Shown here one piece after another: positions 8,922-17,847 of a stretch of 64,000 nt of DNA. Location: assembly GCF_000725805.1 (NCBI RefSeq), contig NZ_JOFT01000011.1, positions 186,001 to 250,000 of the forward strand. Direction: 5' to 3'. The first letter of the stretch is position 1; every line of letters starts with the position of its first letter. The notes below the pieces were generated by a model, which was not told the origin of the DNA, did no database searches, and saw only the letters and a list, made by a program, of their open reading frames with translations. This DNA comes from Streptomyces xanthophaeus. Lineage in GTDB: Bacteria > Actinomycetota > Actinomycetes > Streptomycetales > Streptomycetaceae. The position numbers and the translations under genes were made by a program.

Positions 8922-8993
8922 GGACTCAGGCTCCCGCGGAACGGCGCCGGCCTGCAGCACCGCGATGGTGCAGCCCTGCCCCGCACGATCTGT

Positions 8994-9647
8994 TCACGAC
9001 CACCGTGCGAATTCGTCGTCGAGGCGGGTGTCGGTGCGCACCCAGACTTCGCCCCCGGCGGCCTCGGCCGGGGCGTCGACTCGTTCGAGACCGAGGAACT
9101 CGATCAGCTTGAGCAGCTCGGCTCGTTCGGCCCGGTCATCGTCGACACCATGCGAGTCGAAGAAGACGTAGTACTGGTCGCTCGGGTCCACGTAGCCCGA
9201 ATCCGCCCAGATCCGCGCGACTTCTTCGATCGCCGCTGCTTCTGTCGTGATCGCGGCGGCGCGGGCGGCACCGCGGGTCTCCGGTGACGCGTCGAGGTCG
9301 GCGAGGTCGGAGAACCACTGGCCGAAGCGGTCGAGTCCGGCATATCCGTTCTCGAAGAAGAGCATCGCGCTCGGAAGGAAGCGATTGCCCCTGTCGACCT
9401 GGAGGTATTCCGACCGGGGTCGGTCCGCATCTCTGATCCGGGAGATCACACCTTGCCCGGGCATGAGTACCAACCCCTGCCCCGACAGTTCATCTTTGAT
9501 GGTGTAGGTGTCGGAATCTCGACCACGGAAGAACGCGGAGAACGCTACGTAGGCTTCCTGAGGGTCGCCCACGGAGACCTGCTGGTCGTTGCCATCGCCG
9601 ACAGCGAAGACGAACTGCTTCGGTCCGGGGTTGTAGGGGCGAGCCAT
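8994..9647 (-). CDS. Uncharacterised protein sharing a domain with its neighbour
   Basis: The ATG at 9647-9645 is preceded by GAAGGA at good spacing and gives 217 residues. Residues 10-110 (FVFAVGDGNDQQVSVGDP to FGQWFSDLADLDA) look homologous to the C-terminal domain of the next gene downstream. The remaining half is an acidic helical region ending in EVWVRTDTRLDDEFARW. It is soluble with no catalytic motif I can identify. Its arrangement as first gene of a two-gene operon with a longer paralogue is suggestive of partner proteins. Confidence 0.72.
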   Translation of the reverse strand: MARPYNPGPKQFVFAVGDGNDQQVSVGDPQEAYVAFSAFFRGRDSDTYTIKDELSGQGLVLMPGQGVISRIRDADRPRSEYLQVDRGNRFLPSAMLFFENGYAGLDRFGQWFSDLADLDASPETRGAARAAAITTEAAAIEEVARIWADSGYVDPSDQYYVFFDSHGVDDDRAERAELLKLIEFLGLERVDAPAEAAGGEVWVRTDTRLDDEFARWS

Positions 9648-9885
9648 ATGCGTCCTTCGTTCACGTGGGATGGCTCCACCAGCGTAGTCGAGCCAGAGCG
9701 GACGGACCTGCCGTGCACAGCCGACGAACAGCCAGGAGAACTGGCAGGTCGGCCCGCCCCCTTTCGGGTCCGGCATGACGCCCCCTCCCCCTTGTCGTTC
9801 ATGATCCGAGGGGGTGGTGTCACCGAATCCGAAGGCATCGACGGACCGCGGCAAGGGCGAACACCACGCCGCCGCCGTCACCCGG

Positions 9886-10140
9886 GTCGACCGGACGACC
9901 TCGATCGGCGCTCTGCCGCTGACGGTCGCGAAGGACACGGGCTGCCCCGTGGCTTGCCTTCCCGGGGCCGACAATGCGGCGGATCGCCGAGCTGGAGATG
10001 ATCGTCGGGTTCGACGGCGACCTGGCCGGCGAGGCACCAGGGTCGCGACCCGGCATCACGGCCTGCTCTCCCAGAGCCATCCGTCGCTGAGGCGGGTACT
10101 GGGGCAGCGGTTGCAGCACCTGGACGTCCTGGAGCCCTAC
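9886..10140 (+). mobile_element. IS110-family transposase relic
   Basis: Three consecutive pieces in shifting frames match the middle of an IS110-type transposase: SIGALPLTVAKDTGCPVACL, then MRRIAELEMIVGFDGDLAGE from 9974, then GLLSQSHPSLRRVLGQRLQH. There are frameshifts near 9966-9973 and near 10031. Compared with the family, the segment that normally lies between 'MRRIADL' and 'TIAELEMIVGF' is missing, as expected for a deletion between similar sequences. The N- and C-terminal catalytic parts are absent, so this copy is dead. Confidence 0.7.
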
Positions 10141-10508
10141 ACCATGGTCGGGAGGTGGTCCGTGGGGCTGTAGTCGATCTTCAAGTCGGCATGGACCCCT
10201 GCGACACCATCCTTCTGGCACCGCAGCCCAACAGTCACCCAGCGAACCGATCCGTCGTCGGTGAGGGAAAAGGCGACCGCGGTCTCGAAATCCCCGCTCT
10301 CACAAGGGCCGCCGGCTTCGCCAGGATCCGCGTCCTGCCAAAACTCCTAGCCATCCGCGATGAATGCATGGGCGCCGCAGTGCACACCCGCTCGGCCCCG
10401 TCGGAGCCGGCTTCGCCCCGGGCCCCGTTCCGGTACCCAGGGCCTGCCCCTATACCGCCCGCCCTCGCAGGCTTGCGTCGATGGCGCTCCCATGGAGCAG
10501 AAGCCGCG

Positions 10509-10542
10509 AGGGCCGGAGACCGGAGAATCGGTCCCCGGCCCT
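10509..10542 (-). terminator. Strong hairpin after methyltransferase gene
   Basis: AGGGCCGGAGACCG pairs with CGGTCCCCGGCCCT across a 6-nt loop with a single mismatch. It begins 21 nt downstream of the stop of the minus-strand methyltransferase. Confidence 0.65.
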
Positions 10543-10562
10543 GATGCGGCGGGATCGATGGT

Positions 10563-11633
10563 TCAGGCGATCTTCGTCGCACAGAGGATGGCGTCCACCG
10601 GCAATGCCTCAGGAGGCATGCTGGCGGCCTCCTCGGCAATCGCCTTCGTGACCTTGAACCCGCACTCCTCGAGCCATCGCTGGTACGTCGACATCTTCTG
10701 CGGCCCGCCCTGACCCATGGCGCAGCCGAGGAAGAAAGCGGGGAAGAAATCGATGGAGCGGAAGTCGGCGTCCTTGGTGTCCTCGGGGTATACCGGTGTG
10801 AGGATGTTGAGTTCACCGCCGATCTCCAGCGACTCGTTCACGGCCCGGAGGATCCGCAACACCTCACTCTTGTCGAACATCGGCAGGAAGTGCTTGATCA
10901 GCACGGTGTCGAAGCCCTTGGGGATCCCGGCGAAGACGTCACCGCCGATGAACGAGCAGTGCTCCTCCACGCCGTGCGCCCGGAAGTTCTCCAGGCACTC
11001 CGCCTCCTTCGGGGGCAGGTCGAAGGTCGTCACCCGAAGCCCCGGCGAGGTCTTCAGCTTGTACGTGTGGATCGCCCCGAGCCCCGTGTTGCCGGCGACG
11101 TCGATGACCTGTGCGCCGGCGGCGATGTCGATGTTCTCGAAGAACCACGGGTCGATGCGCTTCGTCTCGCTGTTCATCAGTTTCGCCCAGGGCTCGCGCA
11201 GTTCCGTGTGCACGGCCATGGCGTTGTACAGGTTTCCCTCGAATCCGTACAGCTCCTTCAGACCTACGAGGGAACCGGACCGCACGCTCTCGGTGAGGTA
11301 GTACAGCTGCCTGAGCGCGGCGCCTTTGATCATCTGCAGTCCGGCGAGCACGTGTTCGAGGTCGGACTGGGGGACGTCCGCGAGTGCGTCGAGGGAGTAG
11401 CCCCCGGTCGACTCGTCGTACGAGACGAAGCCTTCCTTGACCAGCAGGAGCAGGAGCTGCTCCACGGCGTCCGGCTTTGCCCCGGCCGTCTCGGCGAGCT
11501 CGGACGCTGTGAGACCGGAATTCTCCCGGAGCCTGTCGATGATGCCGAGCTCGAAACAGGAGACCAGGGTCATGAACCGAGTGGGGCCCACCATGTATTC
11601 GCGAATCCTCGCGAGCGTGGCATGAGGCGTCAT
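10563..11633 (-). CDS. SAM-dependent O-methyltransferase
   Basis: The 356-residue protein has an N-terminal winged-helix dimerisation domain (residues 10-100; LTASELAETAGAKPDAVEQL) and a C-terminal Rossmann methyltransferase domain. Motif I is VIDVAGNTGLGAIH near 185, then VTTFDLPPKEAECLENF, FIGGDVF and VLIKHFLPMF. This is the two-domain architecture of small-molecule O-methyltransferases (PF00891-like) common in secondary metabolism. No biosynthetic genes flank it, so the substrate is unknown. The ATG at 11633 has AAAGGAA upstream. It ends at a strong hairpin and is followed by decayed DNA, so it is a single-gene unit. Confidence 0.88.
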   Translation of the reverse strand: MTPHATLARIREYMVGPTRFMTLVSCFELGIIDRLRENSGLTASELAETAGAKPDAVEQLLLLLVKEGFVSYDESTGGYSLDALADVPQSDLEHVLAGLQMIKGAALRQLYYLTESVRSGSLVGLKELYGFEGNLYNAMAVHTELREPWAKLMNSETKRIDPWFFENIDIAAGAQVIDVAGNTGLGAIHTYKLKTSPGLRVTTFDLPPKEAECLENFRAHGVEEHCSFIGGDVFAGIPKGFDTVLIKHFLPMFDKSEVLRILRAVNESLEIGGELNILTPVYPEDTKDADFRSIDFFPAFFLGCAMGQGGPQKMSTYQRWLEECGFKVTKAIAEEAASMPPEALPVDAILCATKIA

Positions 11634-12050
11634 TTGGAATATTCCTTTGAGTTGCAAAGGCGAACCGGCGGGGTGACGTCCAGATAAAGCGAGAACGAAG
11701 AACTCGATCCCCGCCCACCCCTCTTGAATACCCACTGCCGATCCTGCTTGGAGCCCGCCAAAGACGTCAACCTCAAGTATTCGTAAAATTTTGCAGTATA
11801 GCGTTCCTATAGCGGGCCTGTAGTAAATTCGCATGTCGGCGACGACACCGCCGGGGCGCAGGTGACCGCCTGCGCGCGGGCAGCTGAAGCGCGGTAGCCG
11901 CTCCGGGCGCGCCAGGGCTTGCGACGCGGCCGCCGGCCGGACGCTGCGCGCCCAGTGCCGCGCTGCGGAGGTGGCTGACCGGAAGAGACGGCCTGGCCTG
12001 AGCCGAGGCTCTCATTGGGCTGAGACATCTGAACCAGGGAGGGCCACGGA
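11634..12050. other. Divergent intergenic region
   Basis: Holds the long 5' region of the methyltransferase (minus) and the RBS (GGAGGG) of the frameshifted gene starting at 12051. No gene is seen. Confidence 0.4.
11795..11800 (-). promoter_or_regulatory. AT-rich promoter region of methyltransferase
   Basis: On the minus strand a TATACT hexamer lies within an unusually AT-rich 60 bp (about 11770-11830), 162 nt before the methyltransferase ATG. No good -35 hexamer is evident. AT-rich islands like this are rare in the window and often mark promoters. Confidence 0.35.
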
Positions 12051-12852
12051 ATGCCAGTAGAGATGCTCCCTGACCGAGCCGGGCGGGAAGTTGACTTTGA
12101 ACCCCTGCTGGACGAGCTCCTTGCGATCTTCTGCCCGAACTGGCAGTTGCGGCCGATCATGGAAGATGAGCACCAGTACCACCGCAACGAGGTGAAGCGA
12201 TACCAGCTCGGCGAGGCCGCAGCCAAGGACCCCGCGGCGACACGGCAGCACGCGGGCCTCCTCACTCTGGCCGCAGTGCACGATCAATGCCGCAGCGGCA
12301 TACTGCAGCTCGTTCTGCCAGCGGGTCGCAGCTTGCGGCCACCGCCAGGTCCAGAGAGCGATCATTGACCACATGCGGACCGGCTCCGACTCCGAAAAGG
12401 TCGGTGCCGACATGGCCTGGTACTTCGCTCGCCCGGAGCTCCAGTACGCCTCCATGGAGGACTTGCGCCGGGGAGTACCGACGGAGGAGAGCAAGGCGGC
12501 ACTGAAGGCGCTGGCGGATCTCCGCGACGACTACCGATCGGCTTGCCTCTCCGCGTTCCTGGCCTGCGAAGACCCACAGACTCGCCAGGACCTCTCGAAC
12601 GACCCAGCTCGCCGACGGCTGGGACCTGGTGAGGACCGAGGCAGCTCTCTTGAGGAGTGGATTCGCACGGGTCTTCACCGGCAGCGCGCGGTGCGTGCCG
12701 AGGGGGAGCACGGTGCTGCCCGTGCTCCCCGTCGCCGGCCCGACCGCCCCGCGGTCCTCGAGGTGGCCGCAGCCCTGTGGTTCGAGGGCCACGACCTCGC
12801 CCCCGACGACGGCGAAGAACCTAACCGCAGGCGCTGGGCAGCCAGCCGGTAG
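12051..12852 (+). pseudogene. Frameshifted hypothetical gene
   Basis: The ATG at 12051 follows GGAGGG at 7 nt. The first frame (MPVEMLPDRAGREVDFEPLL to CRSGILQLV) is clearly coding but stops at 12368. The +1 frame then continues without a gap: QVQRAIIDHMRTGSDSEKVG, WYFARPELQYASMEDLRRG, LADLRDDYRSACLSAFLACE. The switch is near 12337-12345, consistent with one inserted base in the CCACC run. Both halves look like one soluble helical protein; I recognise no family. The true 3' end is unclear, because the frame runs on into the antisense of the next gene. Confidence 0.55.
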
Positions 12853-13366
12853 CGCCCACCACCTCGCCCGCTATGTCGACCACGGAACGTCCGTCGGTCG
12901 CCACGCGCACCGTGTCCAGGGGCGTCTGCTCCTCCAGAACCCGCGCCTTACGGGTGCTGCTCTCCAGCTCGTGTTCCAGCTCCGAGCCCAGCTCCCGACC
13001 GGTCAGCCGCTCGCGGGCGGTGGCATCCGAGGCGGTGAGCACGACGCGTACGATCCTGACGTCCGAACCCATGGCGCGCTGGAACATGCCCTCGTTCTCG
13101 GCCAGGACGCTCACCGTGTGCGTGTAGATCAGGCGGCGGTACCCGAGCTCGGCGTAGTTCGACCAGAGCGCCGTCAGATTGCGCTCGGCGATCCTCCTGC
13201 GTCGGGGGTCCCCTTCGGGAGCGGGATGGGCCTGCCCCATGAAGTCGCCTTCGATGACGCAGTGCGCAACCGTCGCGGCGCGCAGACGTGCTGAGACCTC
13301 CCACCCGACCGTCGTCTTGCCGACGCCCGGGCGCCCTCCGATGAGCAATACCTCTGCTTGATCCAT
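12821..13366 (-). CDS. P-loop AAA/kinase-like protein
   Basis: The 181-residue cytosolic protein has a Walker A motif at residues 10-18 (GGRPGVGKTT), an acidic 'IEGDFMGQ' typical of kinase-like P-loop proteins, and an arginine-rich segment (RRRRIAERN). Near the C-terminus is 'ASDATARERLTGRELGSEL', resembling the lid/LID-arginine region of small-molecule kinases. Family members are annotated AAA family ATPase or shikimate/adenylyl-sulfate-kinase-like. The substrate is not predictable. The ATG at 13366 has only a weak RBS. Confidence 0.82.
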   Translation of the reverse strand: MDQAEVLLIGGRPGVGKTTVGWEVSARLRAATVAHCVIEGDFMGQAHPAPEGDPRRRRIAERNLTALWSNYAELGYRRLIYTHTVSVLAENEGMFQRAMGSDVRIVRVVLTASDATARERLTGRELGSELEHELESSTRKARVLEEQTPLDTVRVATDGRSVVDIAGEVVGATGWLPSACG

Positions 13367-13418
13367 CACCGCACTCTGCCACCGAGCAGTCGAACCGCGC
13401 GAACGATATGCGTGCGGA

Positions 13419-13990
13419 TCAGGCAGACCTCGGCCAGCACGGCACCGGGCTCGGGCTCGGGCTGAGGGGTCGGCAGGGGTGCTGGGTACCTGGGTCCCCG
13501 TTACCGGGAAACTCGCCGTTGCCCGGGCCTTCCTCGCTCGGGCGGACGATCTCGGTCCGGACGGGCTCGGAGGTGGAGTGCACCTCTTGGCTGAGGTGGC
13601 TGCCGCACGCGGCTTCGAGCCAGATCTCACCGAGCAGAGCGTCGGCAGTGTGACGCGGACCGGGATCTCGACCGTACTGCCCGCCGGAACGTCCATGCCT
13701 GTGGCCAGAAAGAAGGTCGGGGTCGTAGGGCGAGCCCGGACCTGGTGCCATGCGCCTTGGTCGTACGCCTCGACCCGGATGCGTCTTCTCGGCCCGAGCC
13801 GTGGCACCGCCCGGAGCAGAGGGGGCCGGATCTTCGCGTTCGGGCTCACCAGGCTCTCGCTCCGCGGGCGTCGGCCCCATTCCGTCGCCCGGTTCAGGGG
13901 GCGGCGACGGGAGCGGGGCGGGGCCTCCGTATCGGCCTCCGCGGCCGTGACGGCCGGGAGTTGGATACCGTCCGCCATCGCGGGTGTCCG
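13419..13990 (-). pseudogene. Multiply frameshifted Pro-rich protein gene
   Basis: Two minus-strand frames alternate in quality. One gives RIRVEAYDQGAWHQVRA and GMDVPAGSTVEIPVRVTLP. The other continues with DALLGEIWLEAACGSHLSQE and VHSTSEPVRTEIVRP down to a stop at 13419, and upstream gives a Pro/Glu-rich stretch (EPGDGMGPTPAEREPGEPER). Joining them requires one lost base near 13650 and at least one further shift near 13760. The composite looks like an extracellular beta domain behind a Pro-rich spacer. The region is decayed; the 5' end cannot be placed. Confidence 0.4.
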
Positions 13991-14183
13991 GCGAGGCGGG
14001 GCCGCCGCCTCGCCTCGCCGGGCCGAACTCACGGATGCACAGGGTCGGATGGGTCTCCCTCCCACGCACACCGCAGAAGCAGTACCCGAGCGCGGAGCGG
14101 CTTCCAGTGGGTCGGTACGGCTGCCGTCCAGGTGTCTCGTTCCGGCCAGGCTCCCACACCGACCCAACCGCTGACCCGGCCGG

Positions 14184-14756
14184 TCAGGGGGCGTCGATGA
14201 GTACCCGGCCGTCGGTCGGCACGATTGCCGCCAGCCCGTTCGCGTACGCGTTCTGCACGCGGGACCGCTCGGTCGCGTTGGGCACCGCGTTGGCGCAGGC
14301 CGTCCCGGCGCTGGACCCGGACATCAGCTGGGAGCACGGCCCCGGCTTGGTGTCCGGGAGGCCCAGGCTGTGGCCCAGCTCGTGCGCAGCGATGCGCGTC
14401 TTGTCGTACCCCTGGCTCACGGCCTGCGCGCCGAGTTCGACTCGTACCTGCCGCCCGGGACGGACCGGACCGAGGGTGGCCTGCGGCCAGCCGGTGGTGG
14501 CCACGATGACGATCTCGGCCCGGGTCCCGGGCGCGGCCTCCACCAGCCGTACGTTGCTGACGTTCGCGTTCCAGGAGGCGACCCCGGCCGCGATGGCCGC
14601 TTCCCAGCCGCCGGCCCGGCTGTCGTCGTAGCGGAGCGTCACTACCGCTGCGGTGGAGTCCGGTACGGGTGCGGGTGCCGCGGTCGCGGCGGTTGCCGCC
14701 GCGAGGACCAGCGCGGCAGCGGATGTGCCGACTTTCAGCCAGGTACCCAGAGACAT
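14184..14756 (-). CDS. snpA: Snapalysin-type secreted zinc metalloprotease
   Basis: The 190-residue preprotein has a signal peptide (TSAAALVLAAATAATAAPA) and the M7-family zinc site HELGHSLGLPD around residue 128, where two His and the final Asp bind zinc and Glu is catalytic. After it come a conserved Met-turn-like CSQLMSG and the Cys-containing GTACANAVPNATERSRV, both typical of snapalysin (streptomycete neutral protease, milk-hydrolysing). Length fits a form with little or no propeptide. AAGGAAGAC precedes the ATG. The usual divergent LysR activator is absent here. Confidence 0.9.
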   Translation of the reverse strand: MSLGTWLKVGTSAAALVLAAATAATAAPAPVPDSTAAVVTLRYDDSRAGGWEAAIAAGVASWNANVSNVRLVEAAPGTRAEIVIVATTGWPQATLGPVRPGRQVRVELGAQAVSQGYDKTRIAAHELGHSLGLPDTKPGPCSQLMSGSSAGTACANAVPNATERSRVQNAYANGLAAIVPTDGRVLIDAP

Positions 14757-15124
14757 GGTCGTCTTCCTTCAGGCGTGGGGGGACCCGGCCCCTCGGCGGA
14801 ACCGGGGCACTGGAGACGCCGCCACCGCCCGCCTGTGGCCCGCGAGTTCGGACAGCCGCCTCTCCGGAGCCCTAAGAAGGTAGCCCCGCACCCCACCAAC
14901 CCGTCATGCACCTGCCAGCCAATTCCGGCAGGCACTCCAGCCGATGCCCGGTCAGCGGGCGCCGCCGCCCAGGGGGCTCGCGCGGCCGTACGGCCCCTGC
15001 GGGTGGGCCCGGAGATCAACCCGGGGTGGGGCGAGAAGGCCCCCCAGCAAGCGACCGTCCAGGTCGCTGAGAGACCCGGGCGGGGTTGAACGCGCTGATC
15101 TCGACGTCCCTTCCCGACCGGGAC
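14757..15124. other. Intergenic region upstream of snapalysin
   Basis: This 368-bp stretch should carry the snapalysin promoter. No coding signal, operator or strong hairpin was recognised. Confidence 0.35.
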
Positions 15125-15877
15125 CTATCCCGCCGCTGCGAAGAACGTGGTCAGCACAGGCGCGAGGGCGTGTGGGTCGACGTTGTGGGTCTGGCCGGGG
15201 AGGGCGTGCAACGTGTAGTTGTCCCGGCGGGCGGCGAGTTCCTTCGCCCCGTTGGCCAGGTACGTCTCGCTCGCGCTGCCGTAGCCGGCGAGTACGGGCA
15301 CCTTCACGGACCGCCGGCGGTCGGTGGGCAGCGGCCGGCCGGACATGAAGTCGGCCATCAGCTGACCGTCGTAGGGCAGGGTCGGGGCGGCTGCCTCCCA
15401 CGCGGCCCAGACCGGGGTGCGCCGCATCTGCGCGATGGCTTCGTCCCGAGCGACGATCGCCTTCATGCGGTCGACGTACTCGGCGGGCTGCGGTGGGCGG
15501 GCGTCGTCGACGATGAACGGCGGTTCGTACAGGGCCAGGGCGGACACCGCGCTCCCCCTGGCCACGGCCTCCAAGGCCAGGACGGCTCCGGAGGACATCC
15601 CGAAGAGCAGCACCGGCCCGCCCCCGCCCACCCGCTCGATCAGCGCCTCCAGGTCGTCGACCTCGCGCTGAACGTCGTAAACGGGGCCGTCGCCACTTTC
15701 ACCGCGGCCCCTGCGGTCGTAGTTGATGACGCTGAAGTCACCTGCCAGCAGCGAGGCGAGCGGTGTGTGCCGGAACCGGGTCATCAAGGTGCCGCCGACG
15801 AGAATTGCCGCCGGACCTGCGTCGCCGTGCTGCTCACAGGCGATTGCCGTGCCGTCTGACGAGACCACTTCGGACAT
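15125..15877 (-). CDS. Alpha/beta hydrolase
   Basis: From the ATG at 15877 (behind GGGGGG) the product is 250 residues. It has the alpha/beta fold with the nucleophile elbow GMSSGA near residue 95, VINYDRRGRGESGDG earlier, an ALYEPPF strand, and a C-terminal LPGQTHNVD holding the likely catalytic His. It is a cytosolic esterase/lactonase-like enzyme of unknown substrate. There is no obvious operon partner: the next gene upstream on this strand is the XRE-cupin regulator, 222 nt away. Confidence 0.88.
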   Translation of the reverse strand: MSEVVSSDGTAIACEQHGDAGPAAILVGGTLMTRFRHTPLASLLAGDFSVINYDRRGRGESGDGPVYDVQREVDDLEALIERVGGGGPVLLFGMSSGAVLALEAVARGSAVSALALYEPPFIVDDARPPQPAEYVDRMKAIVARDEAIAQMRRTPVWAAWEAAAPTLPYDGQLMADFMSGRPLPTDRRRSVKVPVLAGYGSASETYLANGAKELAARRDNYTLHALPGQTHNVDPHALAPVLTTFFAAAG

Positions 15878-16099
15878 GTCGAATCCCCCCGCTCTTGGAG
15901 CCGTACGGGCCTCACGCCCACCGTCAGGCTTCTGTTCCGGGCGCGGCACGGGGCTGGCCGGCAGGCCTGCCGATGGTTCGGCCCCCGAACGGTCAACGGC
16001 CCTGATCACGTGCCGGCCACCTGGCCAAACCACCACACGGCCAACGGACTTCGCCGCGCCATCGGGATGGGCGGCAACCCACTGCCGCGCAGCTGAGGG

Positions 16100-16711
16100 C
16101 TACGGGGCGCCGCGCCCGGGGGCCGGTTTGGTCCGCGGCCGCAGTCGTTCGCCCTGCGGCCCGAACAGGATCAGGTACTCGACCGGCCCGCCGGGGCCCG
16201 CGTTCGCCACCCCGTGCGGGGTGCGGGTGTCGAACTCGGCGACGTCCCCGGCGGCCAGGACCAGGTCCTGGCCGCCCAGCGCGAGCCAGAGCCGCCCGTA
16301 CAGGACGCACAGCCACTCGTAGCCCTCGTGGGAGACCTGCCGGGGCCGTACGGGCGGATCCTCGACGGCGGGCAGTACGTGCTTGTGGGCGTGCAGACCG
16401 CCGACGTACCGGGTGAGCGGCAGCACCGCCTTGTCGTCACCGAAGGTCAGTGGCGCCGAGGTGCGCGGCTCGGCCACCGGGGCGGGTGGGGTACCGGCCA
16501 GCTCGTCCAGGGAGACGCCGTACTCCTTCGCCAGTTGCAGCACCACCTCCAGGGTGGGTTTGCGCCGGCCGGTCTCGATCCGCGACAGCGTGCTCGACGA
16601 GATGCCGGTCGCGCGGCTGATGCCGGCGAGCGTGGCGCCGTGCCGTTCGCGCGCGGCTCGCAGCCTGGGCCCCATCGCCGCCATCGCGCCGGCCCAGTCG
16701 CCGTCCGTCAC
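16100..16711 (-). CDS. XRE-cupin transcriptional regulator
   Basis: The GTG at 16711 follows AAGGAG and gives 203 residues. An N-terminal XRE helix-turn-helix (residues 15-70; GISRATGISSSTLSRIETGR) is followed by a cupin domain (residues 115-190) with HAHKHVLPA, GYEWLCVLYGRLWLAL, LAAGDVAEFDTRTPHGV. Cupin-linked XRE proteins sense small ligands and often repress an adjacent enzyme gene. The divergent epoxide hydrolase and the perfect palindrome at 16768-16782 fit that role. Confidence 0.88.
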   Translation of the reverse strand: MTDGDWAGAMAAMGPRLRAARERHGATLAGISRATGISSSTLSRIETGRRKPTLEVVLQLAKEYGVSLDELAGTPPAPVAEPRTSAPLTFGDDKAVLPLTRYVGGLHAHKHVLPAVEDPPVRPRQVSHEGYEWLCVLYGRLWLALGGQDLVLAAGDVAEFDTRTPHGVANAGPGGPVEYLILFGPQGERLRPRTKPAPGRGAP

Positions 16712-16767
16712 TGTTCCCGCTCCTTCCCGCCGCACACCCTGCCGCCCCACCGCCCTGTCCTGCGAGT

Positions 16768-16782
16768 TTGCCAGAATGGCAA
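16768..16782. promoter_or_regulatory. Probable XRE-cupin operator palindrome
   Basis: TTGCCA-GAA-TGGCAA is a perfect 15-bp palindrome in the 149-bp divergent region between the regulator and the epoxide hydrolase. The TTGCCA arm could also serve as a -35-like element. Symmetry, position and the neighbouring dimeric HTH protein make it a strong operator candidate. Confidence 0.6.
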
Positions 16783-16860
16783 GGCTGATCGCATCGGGCC
16801 GCCTCCGCGCCGCATGATCGACGGGTACCCGCGTCCGCCCCGCGAACCGAGGAGAAGCCC

Positions 16861-17847
16861 ATGCGGCCCGAGCCGACCGCCGAACACCGTCACCGCACCG
16901 TCGAGACCCCGGCCGGGCGCCTGCACCTGGTCGAGCAGGGCACCGGCCCGCTGGTCCTGCTCGTGCACGGCTTCCCCGAGTCCTGGTACTCCTGGCGCCG
17001 CCAGCTCCCGGCCCTCGCCGCCGCCGGCTACCGGGCGGTGGCGATCGACGTTCGCGGCTACGGCCGCTCCTCCAAGCCCGCCGCGACCGACGCCTACCGG
17101 ATGCTCGACCTCGTGGAGGACAACGTCGCCGCGGTGCGCGCCCTCGGCGAGGAGAGCGCCGTGGTCGTCGGCCACGACTGGGGGTCCAACATCGCCGCCT
17201 CGTCCGCGCTGCTCCACCCGGAGGTCTTCCGCGCCGTCGGCCTGCTGAGCGTCCCCTACGCACCGCCGGGCGGCCCCCGCCCCTCCGACGTCTTCGGCCG
17301 GATCGGCGGTCCTGAGCAGGAGTTCTACGTCTCCTACTTCCAGGAGCCCGGCCGTGCCGAGGCGGAGATCGAGCCCGACGTCCGGGGCTGGCTCGCCGGT
17401 TTCTACGCGGCGCTGTCCGGCGACACCCTGCCCGCCCAGGGCGGGCCCGACCCGCACTTCGTCACCCACGGCGGCCGACTGCGCGACCGCTTCCCCACAG
17501 GCGAGCTCCCCGCCTGGCTGAGCGAGGACGACCTCGGCGTCTACGCCGCGGAGTTCGAGCGCACGGGCCTGACCGGCGCCCTCAACCGCTACCGCAACAT
17601 GGACCGCGACTGGGAGGACCTCGCCCCCCACCGTGGGGCCCCGATCCGGCAGCCGTCCCTGTTCATCGGCGGCGCCCTGGACGCCTCCACCACCTGGATG
17701 GCCGACGCCATCAACGCCTACCCCGCCACCCTCCCCGCCCTGTCCGCCTCCCACTTGCTGGAAGGCTGCGGCCACTGGATCCAGCAGGAACGCCCCGACG
17801 AGGTCAACCGCCTGCTGACCGACTGGCTCACCGCCCTTCAGCGCTGA
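16861..17847 (+). CDS. Alpha/beta hydrolase, soluble epoxide hydrolase type
   Basis: The 328-residue cytosolic enzyme has the oxyanion motif HGFPESWYSW near residue 40 and the nucleophile elbow VVGHDWGSN near 105 (Asp rather than Ser, as in epoxide hydrolases and dehalogenases). A cap domain, an acidic residue in GGALDAST and the catalytic His in GCGHWIQQERP follow. All three catalytic positions are present, so this copy should be active, unlike the homologue at 54121. GAGGAG precedes the ATG. It is divergent from an XRE-cupin regulator that probably controls it. Confidence 0.9.
   Translation: MRPEPTAEHRHRTVETPAGRLHLVEQGTGPLVLLVHGFPESWYSWRRQLPALAAAGYRAVAIDVRGYGRSSKPAATDAYRMLDLVEDNVAAVRALGEESAVVVGHDWGSNIAASSALLHPEVFRAVGLLSVPYAPPGGPRPSDVFGRIGGPEQEFYVSYFQEPGRAEAEIEPDVRGWLAGFYAALSGDTLPAQGGPDPHFVTHGGRLRDRFPTGELPAWLSEDDLGVYAAEFERTGLTGALNRYRNMDRDWEDLAPHRGAPIRQPSLFIGGALDASTTWMADAINAYPATLPALSASHLLEGCGHWIQQERPDEVNRLLTDWLTALQR

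Larger units (their letters stand above)
9648..10562. other. Intergenic region with IS relic, otherwise empty
   Basis: Apart from the transposase relic at 9886-10140 and the hairpin at 10509-10542, I find no coding signal. The promoter of the domain-sharing operon should lie just upstream of 9647. Confidence 0.45.
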
